Made by a program: the position numbers and the translations under genes. This document shows, in pieces, positions 1 to 9,360 of a stretch of 64,000 bases of DNA. Every line of letters begins with the position of its first letter. The stretch's first letter is position 1. The stretch covers positions 248,001 to 312,000 of the forward strand of contig NZ_JAXOFX010000004.1 in NCBI RefSeq assembly GCF_034427655.1. Reading direction: 5' to 3'. Source of the stretch: Robertmurraya_A mangrovi. Lineage in GTDB: Bacteria; Bacillota; Bacilli; Bacillales; Cytobacillaceae. The notes under the pieces are model-generated. The model was given only the letters and a program-made list of their open reading frames with translations. It was not told where the DNA came from and did no database searches.

Positions 1-183
1 GTAATCATAGTCCATGATCATACCGTGAACATCAGTCGTTTCTAAAATACGAAGTTTTACAGAAGACTCTGCTGTTTCAGCTGATTTAACAGTAGAAACT
101 CCAATTGGTGCAGATGCAAGTGAGCTTAGTAATAAAGCGGTTGCAGTTAATTTACTAACGATACCTACTTTTTTATTCCCCAT
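1..183 (-). CDS. Surface 2',3'-cyclic-nucleotide phosphodiesterase/nucleotidase family protein, N-terminus only
   Basis: The reverse strand reads 61 codons from the ATG at 183 to the window edge, so only the N-terminus is present. It has a signal peptide (basic MGNKK, then a hydrophobic stretch) followed by the calcineurin-like metallophosphatase start LRILETTDVHG, whose D51 and H53 are the expected metal ligands. This opening is typical of CpdB/YfkN-type enzymes that hydrolyse 2',3'-cyclic and 3'/5'-nucleotides outside the cell. The ATG is preceded by an AGGATAGGTG ribosome binding site. The rest of the protein and any wall anchor lie outside the window. A second member of the superfamily is at 27863-29791. 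Confidence 0.8.
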   Translation of the reverse strand, partial: MGNKKVGIVSKLTATALLLSSLASAPIGVSTVKSAETAESSVKLRILETTDVHGMIMDYDY

Positions 184-1178
184 TAAGTACACCTATCCTT
201 TGCTGAATATTCATTTTTTGTCAAAAGACTATTCGTATAAATTCTCGAAAAATTTGTCGAATTTTGAAAATGTGGTACTACCCTCATCATTATATATCCT
301 TTAAAACAAGCATGAATAGTGGAAAATAGTACTGATTTCTTTGCAAGTCTTTTGTTATCCGTCCATATCTTTTAGCTGTTTCGTTATGTAGTGTTAGATA
401 AATGTATGAAAATATGGTGTAATGTCAAAATGAGGTGGGTCAATCTACCTGAACCTTCACACTTGACGATCTAATTATTTGAAATCCTTCTTAAACCCTG
501 AGGCTTAATGACTATATCAGTTCTAAATGATCCACGTTTTCGTTATTGACCCAATCAAGAGTCTATCAAGTTGGCACCTACCACATTAAATAACTGTTCA
601 TGAAGCAATCCCAAAAAAACCTATTAGGCGCAATACATACTTAGAAACAAGAATCTAAGCTTTTTATTTTATACAGTTGGTAAATCCCTATTTATAATGG
701 ATTTCGCGAAAGGATAAGCACGTAAGAGGAGCTTATATATCTATGGGGAACAAATTCATTAAAATTGAAATTTCCATGATAAAGCTAAAAAGTCATATCA
801 ATTGAAAGATAGTTACCAGAAACTAAAAAGAAACTCATTCACGAAAATAGATGAGTTTCTAAAAGATAGTATTAGATTAAAAACAGTAAGAGTTTGAGGT
901 CTCCTCTTTTGATGAAAGAATATCGACTAGTGTGCCAGAGGCAATATGACCTCGAGACAGCACGATTTACTCCGTCGTGTAATGGCGAATTATACGGTAA
1001 AATAAGGCTTGAACTAACCAGGTTGAATACCTACAGAATTGAAACGAAGTAGGATATATTCAGGTTTTAGAAGAGTAAGATCCCTTTATAAAAGGGATCT
1101 CTCAGTCGTTTATTGTAATTTTCAACTAAAGGTTTCGTTTAATTTATTAGGTGTGCACCAAAATTACATAGTACGCTG
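184..1178. other. Gene-free gap, about 1 kb
   Basis: Leader of the nucleotidase gene (minus strand) plus about 800 bases with no convincing gene. Visible structures are a weak plus-strand terminator-like hairpin (CTTAGA/TCTAAG followed by TTTTT, 640-667), a 9-bp hairpin at 830-859 and a 9-bp palindrome around 1078-1100. The 61-codon ORF at 1039-1224 runs over the palindrome and into the end of the protease gene and does not look coding. Confidence 0.5.
253..261 (+). promoter_or_regulatory. Spo0A-like box upstream of the nucleotidase gene
   Basis: TTTGTCGAA contains the 0A-box core TGTCGAA. A weaker copy, TTCTCGAA, lies just before it at 242-249. The pair sits 60-80 bases upstream of the minus-strand nucleotidase start. 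Matching this short core is suggestive only. Confidence 0.35.
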
Positions 1179-2603
1179 TTACCTTAATGCATTATATGCG
1201 TTTAAATGCCCAGCTCCAAAGTAGGATCTTTCTTTTCCAGTCACAGGATCAACAGCTGTTTTATATAGAAGATCCTGAAGTTTAGAAGGAGACATCTTAC
1301 CATACTTATCAATTAATAATGCGGCAACAGCGGATACCTTTGGAGTTGCCATAGAAGTACCAATTGACCAATAGTAACCTCCATCTTCACCCGCGCTTAA
1401 ATTAAATTCCTTTTCAAATAAACGTTTGGCAAGGTACTCATTAAATCTACCTTCAGCAGCATATTGATTATAAAGTTTTGTATCACCGCCAACAGTAGCA
1501 ATATCAATGAAACCAGGGCCGTAGTTGGAATAGTCTGCTAGAACATCTTCTTGACCTGTTGCTGAAACAGTTACCACGCCAGGGATAGTTCCGGGTACCT
1601 CAAAACCTGCACCTACATAATACAATCCGTTACCACCGTATTCAGCATTTAGATAATTTGTTACTTCTTTCTTATTGGTTGCATTTAATCCATCATTACC
1701 TGCAGCAACAACAACCAGTGAACCTTTTTTCGTTACATAATCAACCGCACGTTTATAGGCTTTGAAATCAGCTACATCATTACCCAATGCTTCTTTCTTT
1801 CCTGTCTCTGGATCAACATAAAACACCTGACCAAGAATATCAAAGCCACCTAAGCTCATGGATATAATATCAACACCATCATTTGCAGCAGCTATCATGG
1901 CATTATAAATCCAACCAGACTCAGCAGAACCTGTGCCAAAAACACGGTATGCACGAATACCCGTGTTAGGTGCAACTCCTAACATAGCTCCATTACCTGC
2001 AATTGAACCAGCAACATGGCTTCCGTGACCATGTCTATCGTCAAATGCGTTAATGTCTCCAGTCTCATTTGGCTCCGTTCCTTGGAATCCTCCAGCCGGA
2101 ACAAAGTTCTTAGATCCATCTAGAAGGTTTCCAACTAAATCGGGATGGTCCCGGTCAATACCTGTGTCAACAATCCCAACTACAACGTTGTGCGAGCCAG
2201 TACCTAATTTATAGCTCTCACCATTATTGGTAATTCGTTTAATATCCCATTGCATTTCCCATAGAGCTGCATCAGCAGTATTTACGTTACTCTCGCTTAT
2301 CCTTTCCGATTTAGGTAGATTCCACTTGATGGATGGATTTGCAGTACTTACATTTGCTAGCCCCTTTAACTTTGTAAACGAAGAAGTAGAGATTTTAACT
2401 TGTGCATAACCTATTTCAGGGACAGTGTAAACAACGTCCCCACCTAACTGATTAACTTGCTTACCAAAATCTGCAGGAATAATACTTTGTTTGAATAAAA
2501 CAGAGTAATAGCCAACAGAACTGGATGAACTCGATCCTAAAACAGTAGGTAAAAAGGTAAATAATAGTGCCAAGCTAAGGAATACAGAAGTAAATCTTTT
2601 CAT
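1179..2603 (-). CDS. Secreted subtilisin-like serine protease (S8 family)
   Basis: Extracellular endopeptidase of the subtilase family. The catalytic Asp is in VDTGID, the His in RHGHGSHVAGS and the Ser in GTSMATP, with the oxyanion Asn in AAGND. The N-terminus has a signal peptide (MKRFTSVFLSLALLF) and a pro-region before the catalytic domain. The start is taken at 2603 because AGGAGG lies about 6 bases upstream; the longer frame back to 2729 has no ribosome binding site. The tandem ATG at 2606 is equally in frame. At 474 aa it is catalytic domain plus pro-peptide with no C-terminal attachment module, so it is probably released. It is divergent from 2943-3293. Confidence 0.9.
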   Translation of the reverse strand: MKRFTSVFLSLALLFTFLPTVLGSSSSSSVGYYSVLFKQSIIPADFGKQVNQLGGDVVYTVPEIGYAQVKISTSSFTKLKGLANVSTANPSIKWNLPKSERISESNVNTADAALWEMQWDIKRITNNGESYKLGTGSHNVVVGIVDTGIDRDHPDLVGNLLDGSKNFVPAGGFQGTEPNETGDINAFDDRHGHGSHVAGSIAGNGAMLGVAPNTGIRAYRVFGTGSAESGWIYNAMIAAANDGVDIISMSLGGFDILGQVFYVDPETGKKEALGNDVADFKAYKRAVDYVTKKGSLVVVAAGNDGLNATNKKEVTNYLNAEYGGNGLYYVGAGFEVPGTIPGVVTVSATGQEDVLADYSNYGPGFIDIATVGGDTKLYNQYAAEGRFNEYLAKRLFEKEFNLSAGEDGGYYWSIGTSMATPKVSAVAALLIDKYGKMSPSKLQDLLYKTAVDPVTGKERSYFGAGHLNAYNALR

Positions 2604-2853
2604 CATTCTCCTCCTTAATAATAGAAATATATGTATTTTCTTTTGGTACAAAGGAAATACAGTATATTTATATTTTGCTTGGCTATAAAAATAACCATGT
2701 TTTCGATAATTTTTTACGATATTAGACAAGCCTTAAGTATTCAATCATAGTGCTATTTAAGTCTCGATATATTAATCTATTGCACTTTTTAACAGTCTAG
2801 CAGCTTGTTAAAAATAGTAATCAACTATATAACAGTAATATTTCAATTCCATT

Positions 2854-2869
2854 ACAGGTGCCTGTCACC
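2854..2869 (+). repeat. Dispersed ACAGGTGCCTGTCACC element, copy 1
   Basis: A 16-base near-palindromic sequence that recurs at 3371-3386 (same orientation), 33504-33519 (inverted) and 33627-33642. All copies lie at gene boundaries, none within a gene body. Confidence 0.8.
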
Positions 2870-2881
2870 AGCAATAATTAT

Positions 2882-2910
2882 TTTACTAACATTTCCATTG
2901 TAGTTATAAT
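2882..2910 (+). promoter_or_regulatory. Candidate sigma-A promoter
   Basis: TTTACT (2882) and a perfect TATAAT (2905) are separated by 17 bases, about 33 bases before the ATG of the 116-aa protein. Confidence 0.5.
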
Positions 2911-2942
2911 AATACTAATAATAGGTATATTGGAGGATTAGT

Positions 2943-3293
2943 ATGAAAGGATTGGGAACATTTTTATTTACACTGCTAACTATTTTTCCTTTCGCATGGT
3001 TATTGTATAAGCAAATTAGTACATCTTTAGGACTAAGTAGCTGGGCTAAAAAGTTGAAGAGAAGAGATGCAACACAGTTGGAAGCAGAACAAGCTCTTGC
3101 GTTTTTAAAACAAGCTTGGTGGGTACCAAACCATCCAAAGTATTGGGGATGCTGTAAAACAATCTATCACTCCGTGGTAGTTTCAAATGAAGTTAACTTT
3201 GAAACTAAAATGACCATATTCAATAGATTAGATAAGCTAAAATGCCACGGGATAGTTAGACCTATTAAACGAAGCAAAGATAAACATGCCTAG
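2943..3293 (+). CDS. Small membrane-anchored protein of unknown function
   Basis: 116 aa. One N-terminal hydrophobic segment (about residues 5-22, FLFTLLTIFPFAWLLY) is followed by a basic cytoplasmic-looking domain with several Cys and Trp residues (AWWVPNHPKYWGCC) and a Lys/Arg-rich tail. I do not recognise a family. The start has a clear GGAGG six bases upstream. It is flanked on both sides by copies of the same 16-base dispersed palindrome, and no terminator is visible before the next gene. Confidence 0.65.
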   Translation: MKGLGTFLFTLLTIFPFAWLLYKQISTSLGLSSWAKKLKRRDATQLEAEQALAFLKQAWWVPNHPKYWGCCKTIYHSVVVSNEVNFETKMTIFNRLDKLKCHGIVRPIKRSKDKHA

Positions 3294-3370
3294 TCAATAA
3301 CATTGTAGAAACAACAGGAAACTTAAGTCGTTGTGGTGTGTTTAGTTGAGCAAAATGTTGCAAAAATATT

Positions 3371-3386
3371 ACAGGTGCCTGTCACC
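3371..3386 (+). repeat. Dispersed ACAGGTGCCTGTCACC element, copy 2
   Basis: Identical 16 bases to copy 1, ending 22 bases before the GTG start chosen for the next gene. It therefore lies in that gene's leader, or encodes extra N-terminal residues if an upstream TTG were used. Confidence 0.8.
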
Positions 3387-3408
3387 TTTAATGAAAGGGT
3401 GGTTGAGT

Positions 3409-4545
3409 GTGAAGAAGTTAGTGTTGAGTTTGTTGTTTATGTTTGCTGTGGTGGTTAGTAGTGTAGTTCCTTATGGAGATGCAGCGTCGGTGAAGAAGAG
3501 TTATAAGCAGGAGTGGGAGAAGGAGTTAGGTTTAGGGGATCGATATCATTCTAATCTATTATTACAGAATAAGGATCAATCTTACTTTGTTGCTGGAAGA
3601 CAGTTTCATGATGATGGAGACAAAGGTTGGTATGCCAAGTATAGTAAATCAGGTAAATTAGTTTGGGAAAAGAAAACGAATGACTCAGATTATCTATTTG
3701 CTTTTCACCGTTCTTCTAGTGAAGTAGAATTATGGAGCTATAATAGAGACGAAATAAATGTTGTTTCTATCGACAAAAATGGTAAAGAAAAAAAACTAGC
3801 AAAACTTCCTCAAGATTTTACATATCCTGATATGGAGCAAGTAATTAAAACGAAAGATGGAGGCTATTTAGTCGTTTTAAGTATGGGGGATCAGCACCAA
3901 TACTTACGTTTAACATCTAAGTTTAAAAAGAAGTGGTCAAAAGTTTATAAGGACAAGGATTATTCTACTTTAAATCATGCCATTGAGACGAAGGATGGTA
4001 GTTTCCTCTTTACTGGTTATCAAAATTTTAAGCTACTATTATTAAAAATAGATAAGAACGGTAAACGCAAACTCATTTATCCTTCAACGAATAAAACATT
4101 AGCAGCTATTGAAGAAGGAAAACATATTAAACAAACTAGCAAAGGTGAGTATATCATCATTACTGAGACTAGAGGTGATCGATATGCAGACCGTGCTAAC
4201 CATTTTGTCCATCTAAAAAAGGACTTCTCTTTAAAGAAATCTTACTTAAGCACAGGAATCAATTATTTAATTTATGATGTAGCAGATTCAAAGGATGGAG
4301 GCTTCCTCATTACAGGTGGAATGGGAGATTTCATCTATGATTCATATTTTATTAAAGTAACATCTACAGGAAAGAAACTATATGAGAATAAGATAGTAAA
4401 ATCTGATCCTTATTATAGCTCAACTCAAAGTAATGTCATTGAAACAAAAGACGGAGGGGCATTGGTAGCGAATACTGTGTTTCCTAATCAAGATGCTGCA
4501 ACCTATGGATACCCACGTCACCTCTTGTTAACAAAATTCAAATAA
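3409..4545 (+). CDS. Exported beta-propeller-like repeat protein
   Basis: 378 aa from GTG. Signal peptide VKKLVLSLLFMFAVVVSS ends near GDAA. The mature part has repeated blades built around ETKDGGYLVV, ETKDGSFLFTG, DSKDGGFLITGG and ETKDGGALVA, with SKSGKLVWEKK-like strands between them; this is the pattern of secreted beta-propellers with T-x-DGG-[YF] signatures. No catalytic motif is visible, so a binding or structural role outside the cell is inferred. The start is uncertain: GTG 3409 follows GGGTGG and gives an ideal signal peptide; ATG 3391 and TTG 3346 are in frame but lack a good ribosome binding site. A terminator follows. Confidence 0.75.
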   Translation: MKKLVLSLLFMFAVVVSSVVPYGDAASVKKSYKQEWEKELGLGDRYHSNLLLQNKDQSYFVAGRQFHDDGDKGWYAKYSKSGKLVWEKKTNDSDYLFAFHRSSSEVELWSYNRDEINVVSIDKNGKEKKLAKLPQDFTYPDMEQVIKTKDGGYLVVLSMGDQHQYLRLTSKFKKKWSKVYKDKDYSTLNHAIETKDGSFLFTGYQNFKLLLLKIDKNGKRKLIYPSTNKTLAAIEEGKHIKQTSKGEYIIITETRGDRYADRANHFVHLKKDFSLKKSYLSTGINYLIYDVADSKDGGFLITGGMGDFIYDSYFIKVTSTGKKLYENKIVKSDPYYSSTQSNVIETKDGGALVANTVFPNQDAATYGYPRHLLLTKFK

Positions 4546-4553
4546 TGTAGTTT

Positions 4554-4588
4554 GGGAGTCATCGCTAACTAGGATGGCTCTTTTTTTA
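4554..4588 (+). terminator. Rho-independent terminator after the beta-propeller gene
   Basis: GAGTCATC pairs with GATGGCTC (one G-U pair), followed by a run of seven T. Confidence 0.85.
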
Positions 4589-4785
4589 TTGCCGACCGCA
4601 AATATTAGGGAATCACAAAGATGTTTGCCATCCCTATTTAAGGATTAGGTCATCCTCGCTATACCTTTTTTACCTCATAATTAGCTATACCAAAAAAGTT
4701 AGTAATAAAAATAGCTAAATCTCGTATGCATAGTTAAGAAGACAAGACCCTTTCTCAGGGATAAATACTAAGGAGGGAAAGTGGA

Positions 4786-6771
4786 TTGAAAAAATTCTTA
4801 TTTTGTGCGGTCCTAATTTTATCCATTGCCATTATGACAGGCTGTAATAAAGAGCCAAAACCAGATGATCGGTTCTCTGAGTACATTGAACTTTGGAATG
4901 AACAACAATTTGAGAAAATGTATGAATACCTCACTACCAAAGCAAAGACAAACATTTCAAAAGAAGACTTTGTAAAGCGCTATAAGAAAATTTACTCTGA
5001 CTTACAAATATCTGATTTGACTATAAAGAAGGCAAAGGTAAAAGAGGAAACAGAAAAGAAGGATGAAAATGTCCAATTATCTTTTTCAGCAAAAATGAAT
5101 AGTATCGGAGGAAAAATTCAATTTCAGCATCATGCAAACCTTATAAAGGAAGAGAGAAATGAAGAGGAAAATTGGTACATTGACTGGAATACAACATTAA
5201 TTTTTCCGGAACTAGAGGACGGAGACAAGATTGGACTGTCAACAACCCCTGCCAGGCGTGGGAACATACTTGATAAAAATGGAACAGGATTAGCCATAAA
5301 TGGTACAGCATATGAAATAGGAGTAGTACCAAAAGAGATGGAAGGCCAAGAAGAACAGGTTATCAGCCAATTAGCTGAATTGCTTGACATTCCAGCAGAA
5401 AAAATTAAAAACGCACTCCATGCATCATGGGTAAAGCCTGAACATTTTGTACCAATTAAAAAAATTTCCAAGGACGACGAAGAGCTAAAGGAAAAACTAT
5501 TTCAGATCCCAGCGGTTCTAAAACGTGATGTTTCAGCACGGGAGTATCCTCTTGGTGAAGCGGCAGCACATTTAATTGGGTATGTTGGACCAATTACAGC
5601 AGAAGAATTAGAAAAGCGAAAAGATAAAGGGTATCAAGCAAATGATATTATTGGAAAAAGAGGCTTGGAACAAGTATTTGACGAAAAGTTAAAAGGGGTA
5701 AGCGGAGCGAAAATATATATTAAAAAGACAGACGGGTCGGAAGTTCTTATCGCTCAAAAGGAAGTACAAAACGGAGAAGATGTAGCTTTAACAATAGACG
5801 CAGGGCTACAAGTAAAAACATATAAAGAACTAGTGGGGGAAGCAGGTACATCAGTTGCCATTCATCCCGAAACAGGTGAAACTCTTGCTCTAGTAAGCAG
5901 CCCAAGCTTTAATCCAAATGCCCTTACTTTAGGAGCAACTTCAAATCAATGGAAAGCTTTACAGGAAGACAATTTAAGCCCTCTATTAACTCGGTTTAAA
6001 AACACTTATATACCAGGTTCGGTTGTAAAGCCGATGGTCGCAGCAATTGCACTAGAAGCAGGTACGACTGATTGGGAAAAGACGATAAACATTAGCGGCA
6101 GAAGCTGGCAGAAGAATGGTTCTTGGGGTAAATATTCGGTGACTCGAGTAACAGATCCAGGTGGGCCAGTTAACCTAGATAAAGCTCTCCTTTACTCTGA
6201 TAACATTTACTTTGCACAAGCTGCATTAGGAATGGGGAAAGAGAAATTCATTGCTGGTTTAGAAAAATTCAGTTTTGAAGAAAAAATGGAATATTCCTAT
6301 CCTCTTGAGACATCCACTTATGGAAAAATGGAGTCCGAAGTAGCCCTAGCTGACTCCGGTTATGGGCAGGCTCAAATTGAAATGAATGTGGTTCATCTAG
6401 CAGCGACTTACACTCCATTTGTGAATTCTGGAAACATGATTAAACCAATCCTGCTTGCTTCAGAAGAAAAAGGCCAAGTGTGGAAAGAAAAACTAATCAG
6501 TGCTGAAAATGTACAAAAGATGAATGCGGCATTAAAAAAAGTGGTAGAAGATCCGAGTGGTACAGCCTACTTTGGTAAACTAGAAGGTTTTTCTTTTGTA
6601 GGAAAAACAGGAACAGCGGAATACAAAGAAAAGCAAGGGGAAAACGGGAAAGAAAATGGATGGTTTGTTGCTTATAATGATCATCTTTTAATTACTCTTA
6701 TGATAGAGGACGTTGAAAATCGTGGGGGTTCTAAAATCGCAGTTCAAAAAGTAAGAAATATTTTAAGATAG
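4786..6771 (+). CDS. pbpC: Penicillin-binding protein 3-like transpeptidase, lipoprotein (PbpC family)
   Basis: Class B penicillin-binding protein that cross-links peptidoglycan stem peptides outside the membrane. A lipobox (IMTGC, Cys about residue 20) predicts lipid anchoring. Residues about 28-140 resemble the NTF2-like MecA_N domain (FSEYIELWNEQQFEKMYEYL). A PBP dimerisation domain follows (RRGNILDKNGTGLA), then the transpeptidase with SVVK (SxxK), SDN (SxN) and KTGT (KTG). The 661-aa length matches B. subtilis PbpC. The start is TTG with GGAGG about nine bases upstream. It is monocistronic. MecA_N-type proteins can be low-affinity PBPs, but resistance cannot be read from sequence alone. 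Confidence 0.9.
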   Translation: MKKFLFCAVLILSIAIMTGCNKEPKPDDRFSEYIELWNEQQFEKMYEYLTTKAKTNISKEDFVKRYKKIYSDLQISDLTIKKAKVKEETEKKDENVQLSFSAKMNSIGGKIQFQHHANLIKEERNEEENWYIDWNTTLIFPELEDGDKIGLSTTPARRGNILDKNGTGLAINGTAYEIGVVPKEMEGQEEQVISQLAELLDIPAEKIKNALHASWVKPEHFVPIKKISKDDEELKEKLFQIPAVLKRDVSAREYPLGEAAAHLIGYVGPITAEELEKRKDKGYQANDIIGKRGLEQVFDEKLKGVSGAKIYIKKTDGSEVLIAQKEVQNGEDVALTIDAGLQVKTYKELVGEAGTSVAIHPETGETLALVSSPSFNPNALTLGATSNQWKALQEDNLSPLLTRFKNTYIPGSVVKPMVAAIALEAGTTDWEKTINISGRSWQKNGSWGKYSVTRVTDPGGPVNLDKALLYSDNIYFAQAALGMGKEKFIAGLEKFSFEEKMEYSYPLETSTYGKMESEVALADSGYGQAQIEMNVVHLAATYTPFVNSGNMIKPILLASEEKGQVWKEKLISAENVQKMNAALKKVVEDPSGTAYFGKLEGFSFVGKTGTAEYKEKQGENGKENGWFVAYNDHLLITLMIEDVENRGGSKIAVQKVRNILR

Positions 6772-7157
6772 CTTTAGGTCTATATCTACAGGTCATTTTT
6801 TAGTATATTTATTAGGGAATATAGAGGTTACTTGGTTTTTACCAAAAATGGACAATAGATAGAAAAAATATTAGGAAGTTACAGCAGCAAGATTGATAAG
6901 CATTTGGATGTAAAAAAAGAGATGTCTAAAGTAGATAAATATTTCGAGCATTAACACAGGAATGCAAGTCTCAGAAAAAAGAAATTTGCTTCATGATCAG
7001 AAAGAATAATGAAAGAATAGGAACAAAAAATCCCAAACGAGAACCTGGAGTTAAACCAACTTCTCGTAGAAAGATTCAACTAGCAAGAAGATTAACAACA
7101 AATAAAAGCACTATCCTAGACATAAACAGTCTATAATAGTGCTTTTTTCATCATATC
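6772..7157. other. Convergent intergenic region with possible coding relic
   Basis: Between convergent pbpC and the pyruvyl transferase gene. Short open stretches around 6880-6950 and 7030-7100 have protein-like codon use (for example PKREPGVKPTSRRKIQLARR) but no start, ribosome binding site or common frame, so they may be the debris of a lost gene. The terminator is at its right end. Confidence 0.35.
7104..7148. terminator. Bidirectional terminator
   Basis: An 11-bp stem (AAAAGCACTAT with ATAGTGCTTTT) is followed by T6 on the plus strand and T4 on the minus strand. It can serve both convergent genes, and is closest to the pyruvyl transferase stop. Confidence 0.8.
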
Positions 7158-8552
7158 TTATTTACGAGCAAATAAGTCAGCTGTTTTTAATGCTAATCGT
7201 ACTGCTTTTCTGTTCACAGTACCTTGTAATTTTTTAACTTTCTTATCTCGGTCAGAAAGTTTCTTTTGTGTATCTGATAATTTCTTTTGTAGATCTTCAA
7301 TTTTGCGAGCCTTTCCACTTACCTCAAGCTTATAAAAATTCTCTAAACGTTCAGCTAATTCATTCATACCAATTCCAGTAATCGTATGAAGCGGAGGAAG
7401 AACTTCTACTTCTTTTAACTTTTTATCCATCGGAACATCTGTAGGATATAATGTATCCTTATAAATGTGACCCAAGTTATTTTTATTTAAGAAATCAATA
7501 AAGATGTCAAAGTTTTTCGCTTGTACTTTTGTTGGTGCTTGGAAATCAACCTCTTGAACTAGGTGAGAAAGCGTAGTCTTTTCCGTAATTTTATCAGCCA
7601 TAATATGCGTTAATTGGTGATACTCTGCTAATTCTCTCATACGAGAGTCTTTTGGAATTAAGATACTTGGAGTTCCAGCAATCGTTGCTGTAATGTTTCC
7701 GTGTAGTCTTGCTCCGAAACTTAAATCTGCTTGCCCAATGAAGTCAAACCAAGATTGTGCACTTAATGGGAAACGTACTCTGTCATTCATGTATGTTGGA
7801 TCTGACATACGAACTGGGTAGTTTTCACTCGATTCCACTAAGCGAGGAGCCCCACCATATACTAATTTAAGTTCTTTCATCCATTGAGGGATAAAATAAT
7901 GGTTTGGATATTCTTCCATACCCCTAGTAATAAAATCAAGAACATTCTTAGGAGACAGACGTGAAGAGTTCACGCATACCATAGAATCTTTAGTGATATT
8001 GGTTTCTCTAATATTCAATTCTCTACCAAAAGAGTACATAGAAGGGCAACCAATAACCATATGATCTTTTCCTTCTTTAAAGCCTAATCTAGTAAGGTAT
8101 TCGGAAGTAATTTCCCCTCTTAGTCCTATGATACTTGACTTCTCTAGTACAGCACTAACAAACGCTTTTACATCTTCATCAAATTCAAAGCCTTCGTTTA
8201 ACTTTGGTTCAAAAGGAGCTCTTAACCCAACACCAATAACAATCACAGGTATTTTTAATTTTTTTATTAATTGAGTATATTTACGTAAAGAAGGTACAAA
8301 CTCCTTACGGAAAGCATCGGCTAATGGGATGATATAGGCATCATACTTTTCGTTAATTTCATCAGCAAATTTAGGGTCATAATCGTAGTAATCAGGCGTA
8401 ATATTAGTATCATTCGTCATTAACGTACGAAAAACACTAAATTGATAAATTAAGTTACCAACGTTCCCTCCGATTGAGTTTTTAGCCATTATGTGAGGTG
8501 CGTCGAACGTTTCTAACGGTGACATACCAGCTCTAATAATAAAATTTTTCAT
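7158..8552 (-). CDS. Polysaccharide pyruvyl transferase family protein
   Basis: 464 aa, cytoplasmic. The N-terminal 340 residues carry the family pattern: GGNVGNLIYQFSVF near the start, IPVIVIGVGLRAPFE, IIGLRGEITSEYL (the GLRG motif), and SFGARLHGNITATIAGTPSILI near the C-terminal end. Members move a ketal-pyruvate from PEP to cell-surface glycans; CsaB, which pyruvylates the wall polysaccharide bound by SLH domains, is the best-known relative. The last about 60 residues are a Lys-rich heptad coiled coil (KKLSDTQKKLSDRDKKVKK), which CsaB lacks. AAAGGGGC lies before the ATG. It is monocistronic, 3 kb from the S-layer gene. The exact acceptor is unknown. Confidence 0.8.
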   Translation of the reverse strand: MKNFIIRAGMSPLETFDAPHIMAKNSIGGNVGNLIYQFSVFRTLMTNDTNITPDYYDYDPKFADEINEKYDAYIIPLADAFRKEFVPSLRKYTQLIKKLKIPVIVIGVGLRAPFEPKLNEGFEFDEDVKAFVSAVLEKSSIIGLRGEITSEYLTRLGFKEGKDHMVIGCPSMYSFGRELNIRETNITKDSMVCVNSSRLSPKNVLDFITRGMEEYPNHYFIPQWMKELKLVYGGAPRLVESSENYPVRMSDPTYMNDRVRFPLSAQSWFDFIGQADLSFGARLHGNITATIAGTPSILIPKDSRMRELAEYHQLTHIMADKITEKTTLSHLVQEVDFQAPTKVQAKNFDIFIDFLNKNNLGHIYKDTLYPTDVPMDKKLKEVEVLPPLHTITGIGMNELAERLENFYKLEVSGKARKIEDLQKKLSDTQKKLSDRDKKVKKLQGTVNRKAVRLALKTADLFARK

Positions 8553-9360
8553 ATATATTAAGCCCCTTTCTTATTACATCAAGTCATAGCATATTTTTGA
8601 TTTATATACACATAGGTTTTTTAGGATGTAGATAGCCTTTTTAGTTTATATTTTAAAAATCAAAAATATGTAATTAATTTAACTATAAGGTTAAAACTTA
8701 TTAAGATAACACTGTATATTGCCTCTTTATTTAGAGATTTTTCTTAGTAAGAATTAAAAAGAAAAAAATCCTATATCAACCAACCTTCAGTTTTGTAAAT
8801 GGATGAACTCCCTATTATTTAATTTTTGGTGGCGGAATGCATGGACTAAAGATACCCTTTTTAGGTATTAGCTTGTGACATTTTCTTTGGGGAGGGAAGG
8901 TGGCAAGGTAGTAGGTACAATTAGTTGTAATTTTTAATCAATATTTAGTTTTCTAATATTTAGTTTTCTAATGTTAGAGAATAAATAGTCTCTCCACCTA
9001 ATATTAATCCCAATATAAATGGGAATAGGCTTTAAAAAACAATAATAAGTATAGGTTGTATTCGAATAGGACAAGCGTTTGCGCTCCTACTTGAAAAACG
9101 AATATTAAACGACTCAAAGAGAGTAACCCAAATTTCGAGTAATAACTCCTTATTTTGACACCATTAGATTTTACCACTTGTTCATTCATACTTCCAGTAA
9201 TTATACTTGGTAAAACAAGTAAAGGTTTCTTTTACTAAGAATTATCCGGAATTTTGTATTTAATGAAGGTTTAATTTGCAATCAATCGATGGTGAATAAA
9301 ATAAACTAAAAAAGACAAAGGAGAAAAAAAGTAATATTTCCTTTGTCATCTATCTTTATA
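8553..9360. other. Gene-free gap, about 0.8 kb
   Basis: Leader of the pyruvyl transferase gene and terminator of the LysM gene. Tandem TTTAGTTTTCTAATATT copies occur near 8945-8970. The 61-codon minus-strand ORF at 9004-9189 has no ribosome binding site and unremarkable composition. I see no RNA gene. Confidence 0.5.
9308..9347 (-). terminator. Rho-independent terminator of the LysM/NlpC gene
   Basis: On the minus strand GACAAAGGA pairs with TCCTTTGTC and is followed by T6. Confidence 0.85.

Larger units (their letters stand above)
2604..2942. other. Divergent intergenic region
   Basis: It separates the minus-strand protease from the plus-strand small membrane protein gene. It holds an AT-rich 9-bp hairpin (2786-2814), one copy of the dispersed CAGGTGCCTG palindrome (2854-2869) and a candidate plus-strand promoter (2882-2910). 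Nothing coding was seen. Confidence 0.5.

Noticed and set aside
1039..1224. 61-codon plus-strand ORF
   Set aside because: It crosses a palindrome and runs into the end of the protease gene; there is no ribosome binding site and the composition is not protein-like.
9004..9189. 61-codon minus-strand ORF
   Set aside because: No ribosome binding site and AT-driven composition.
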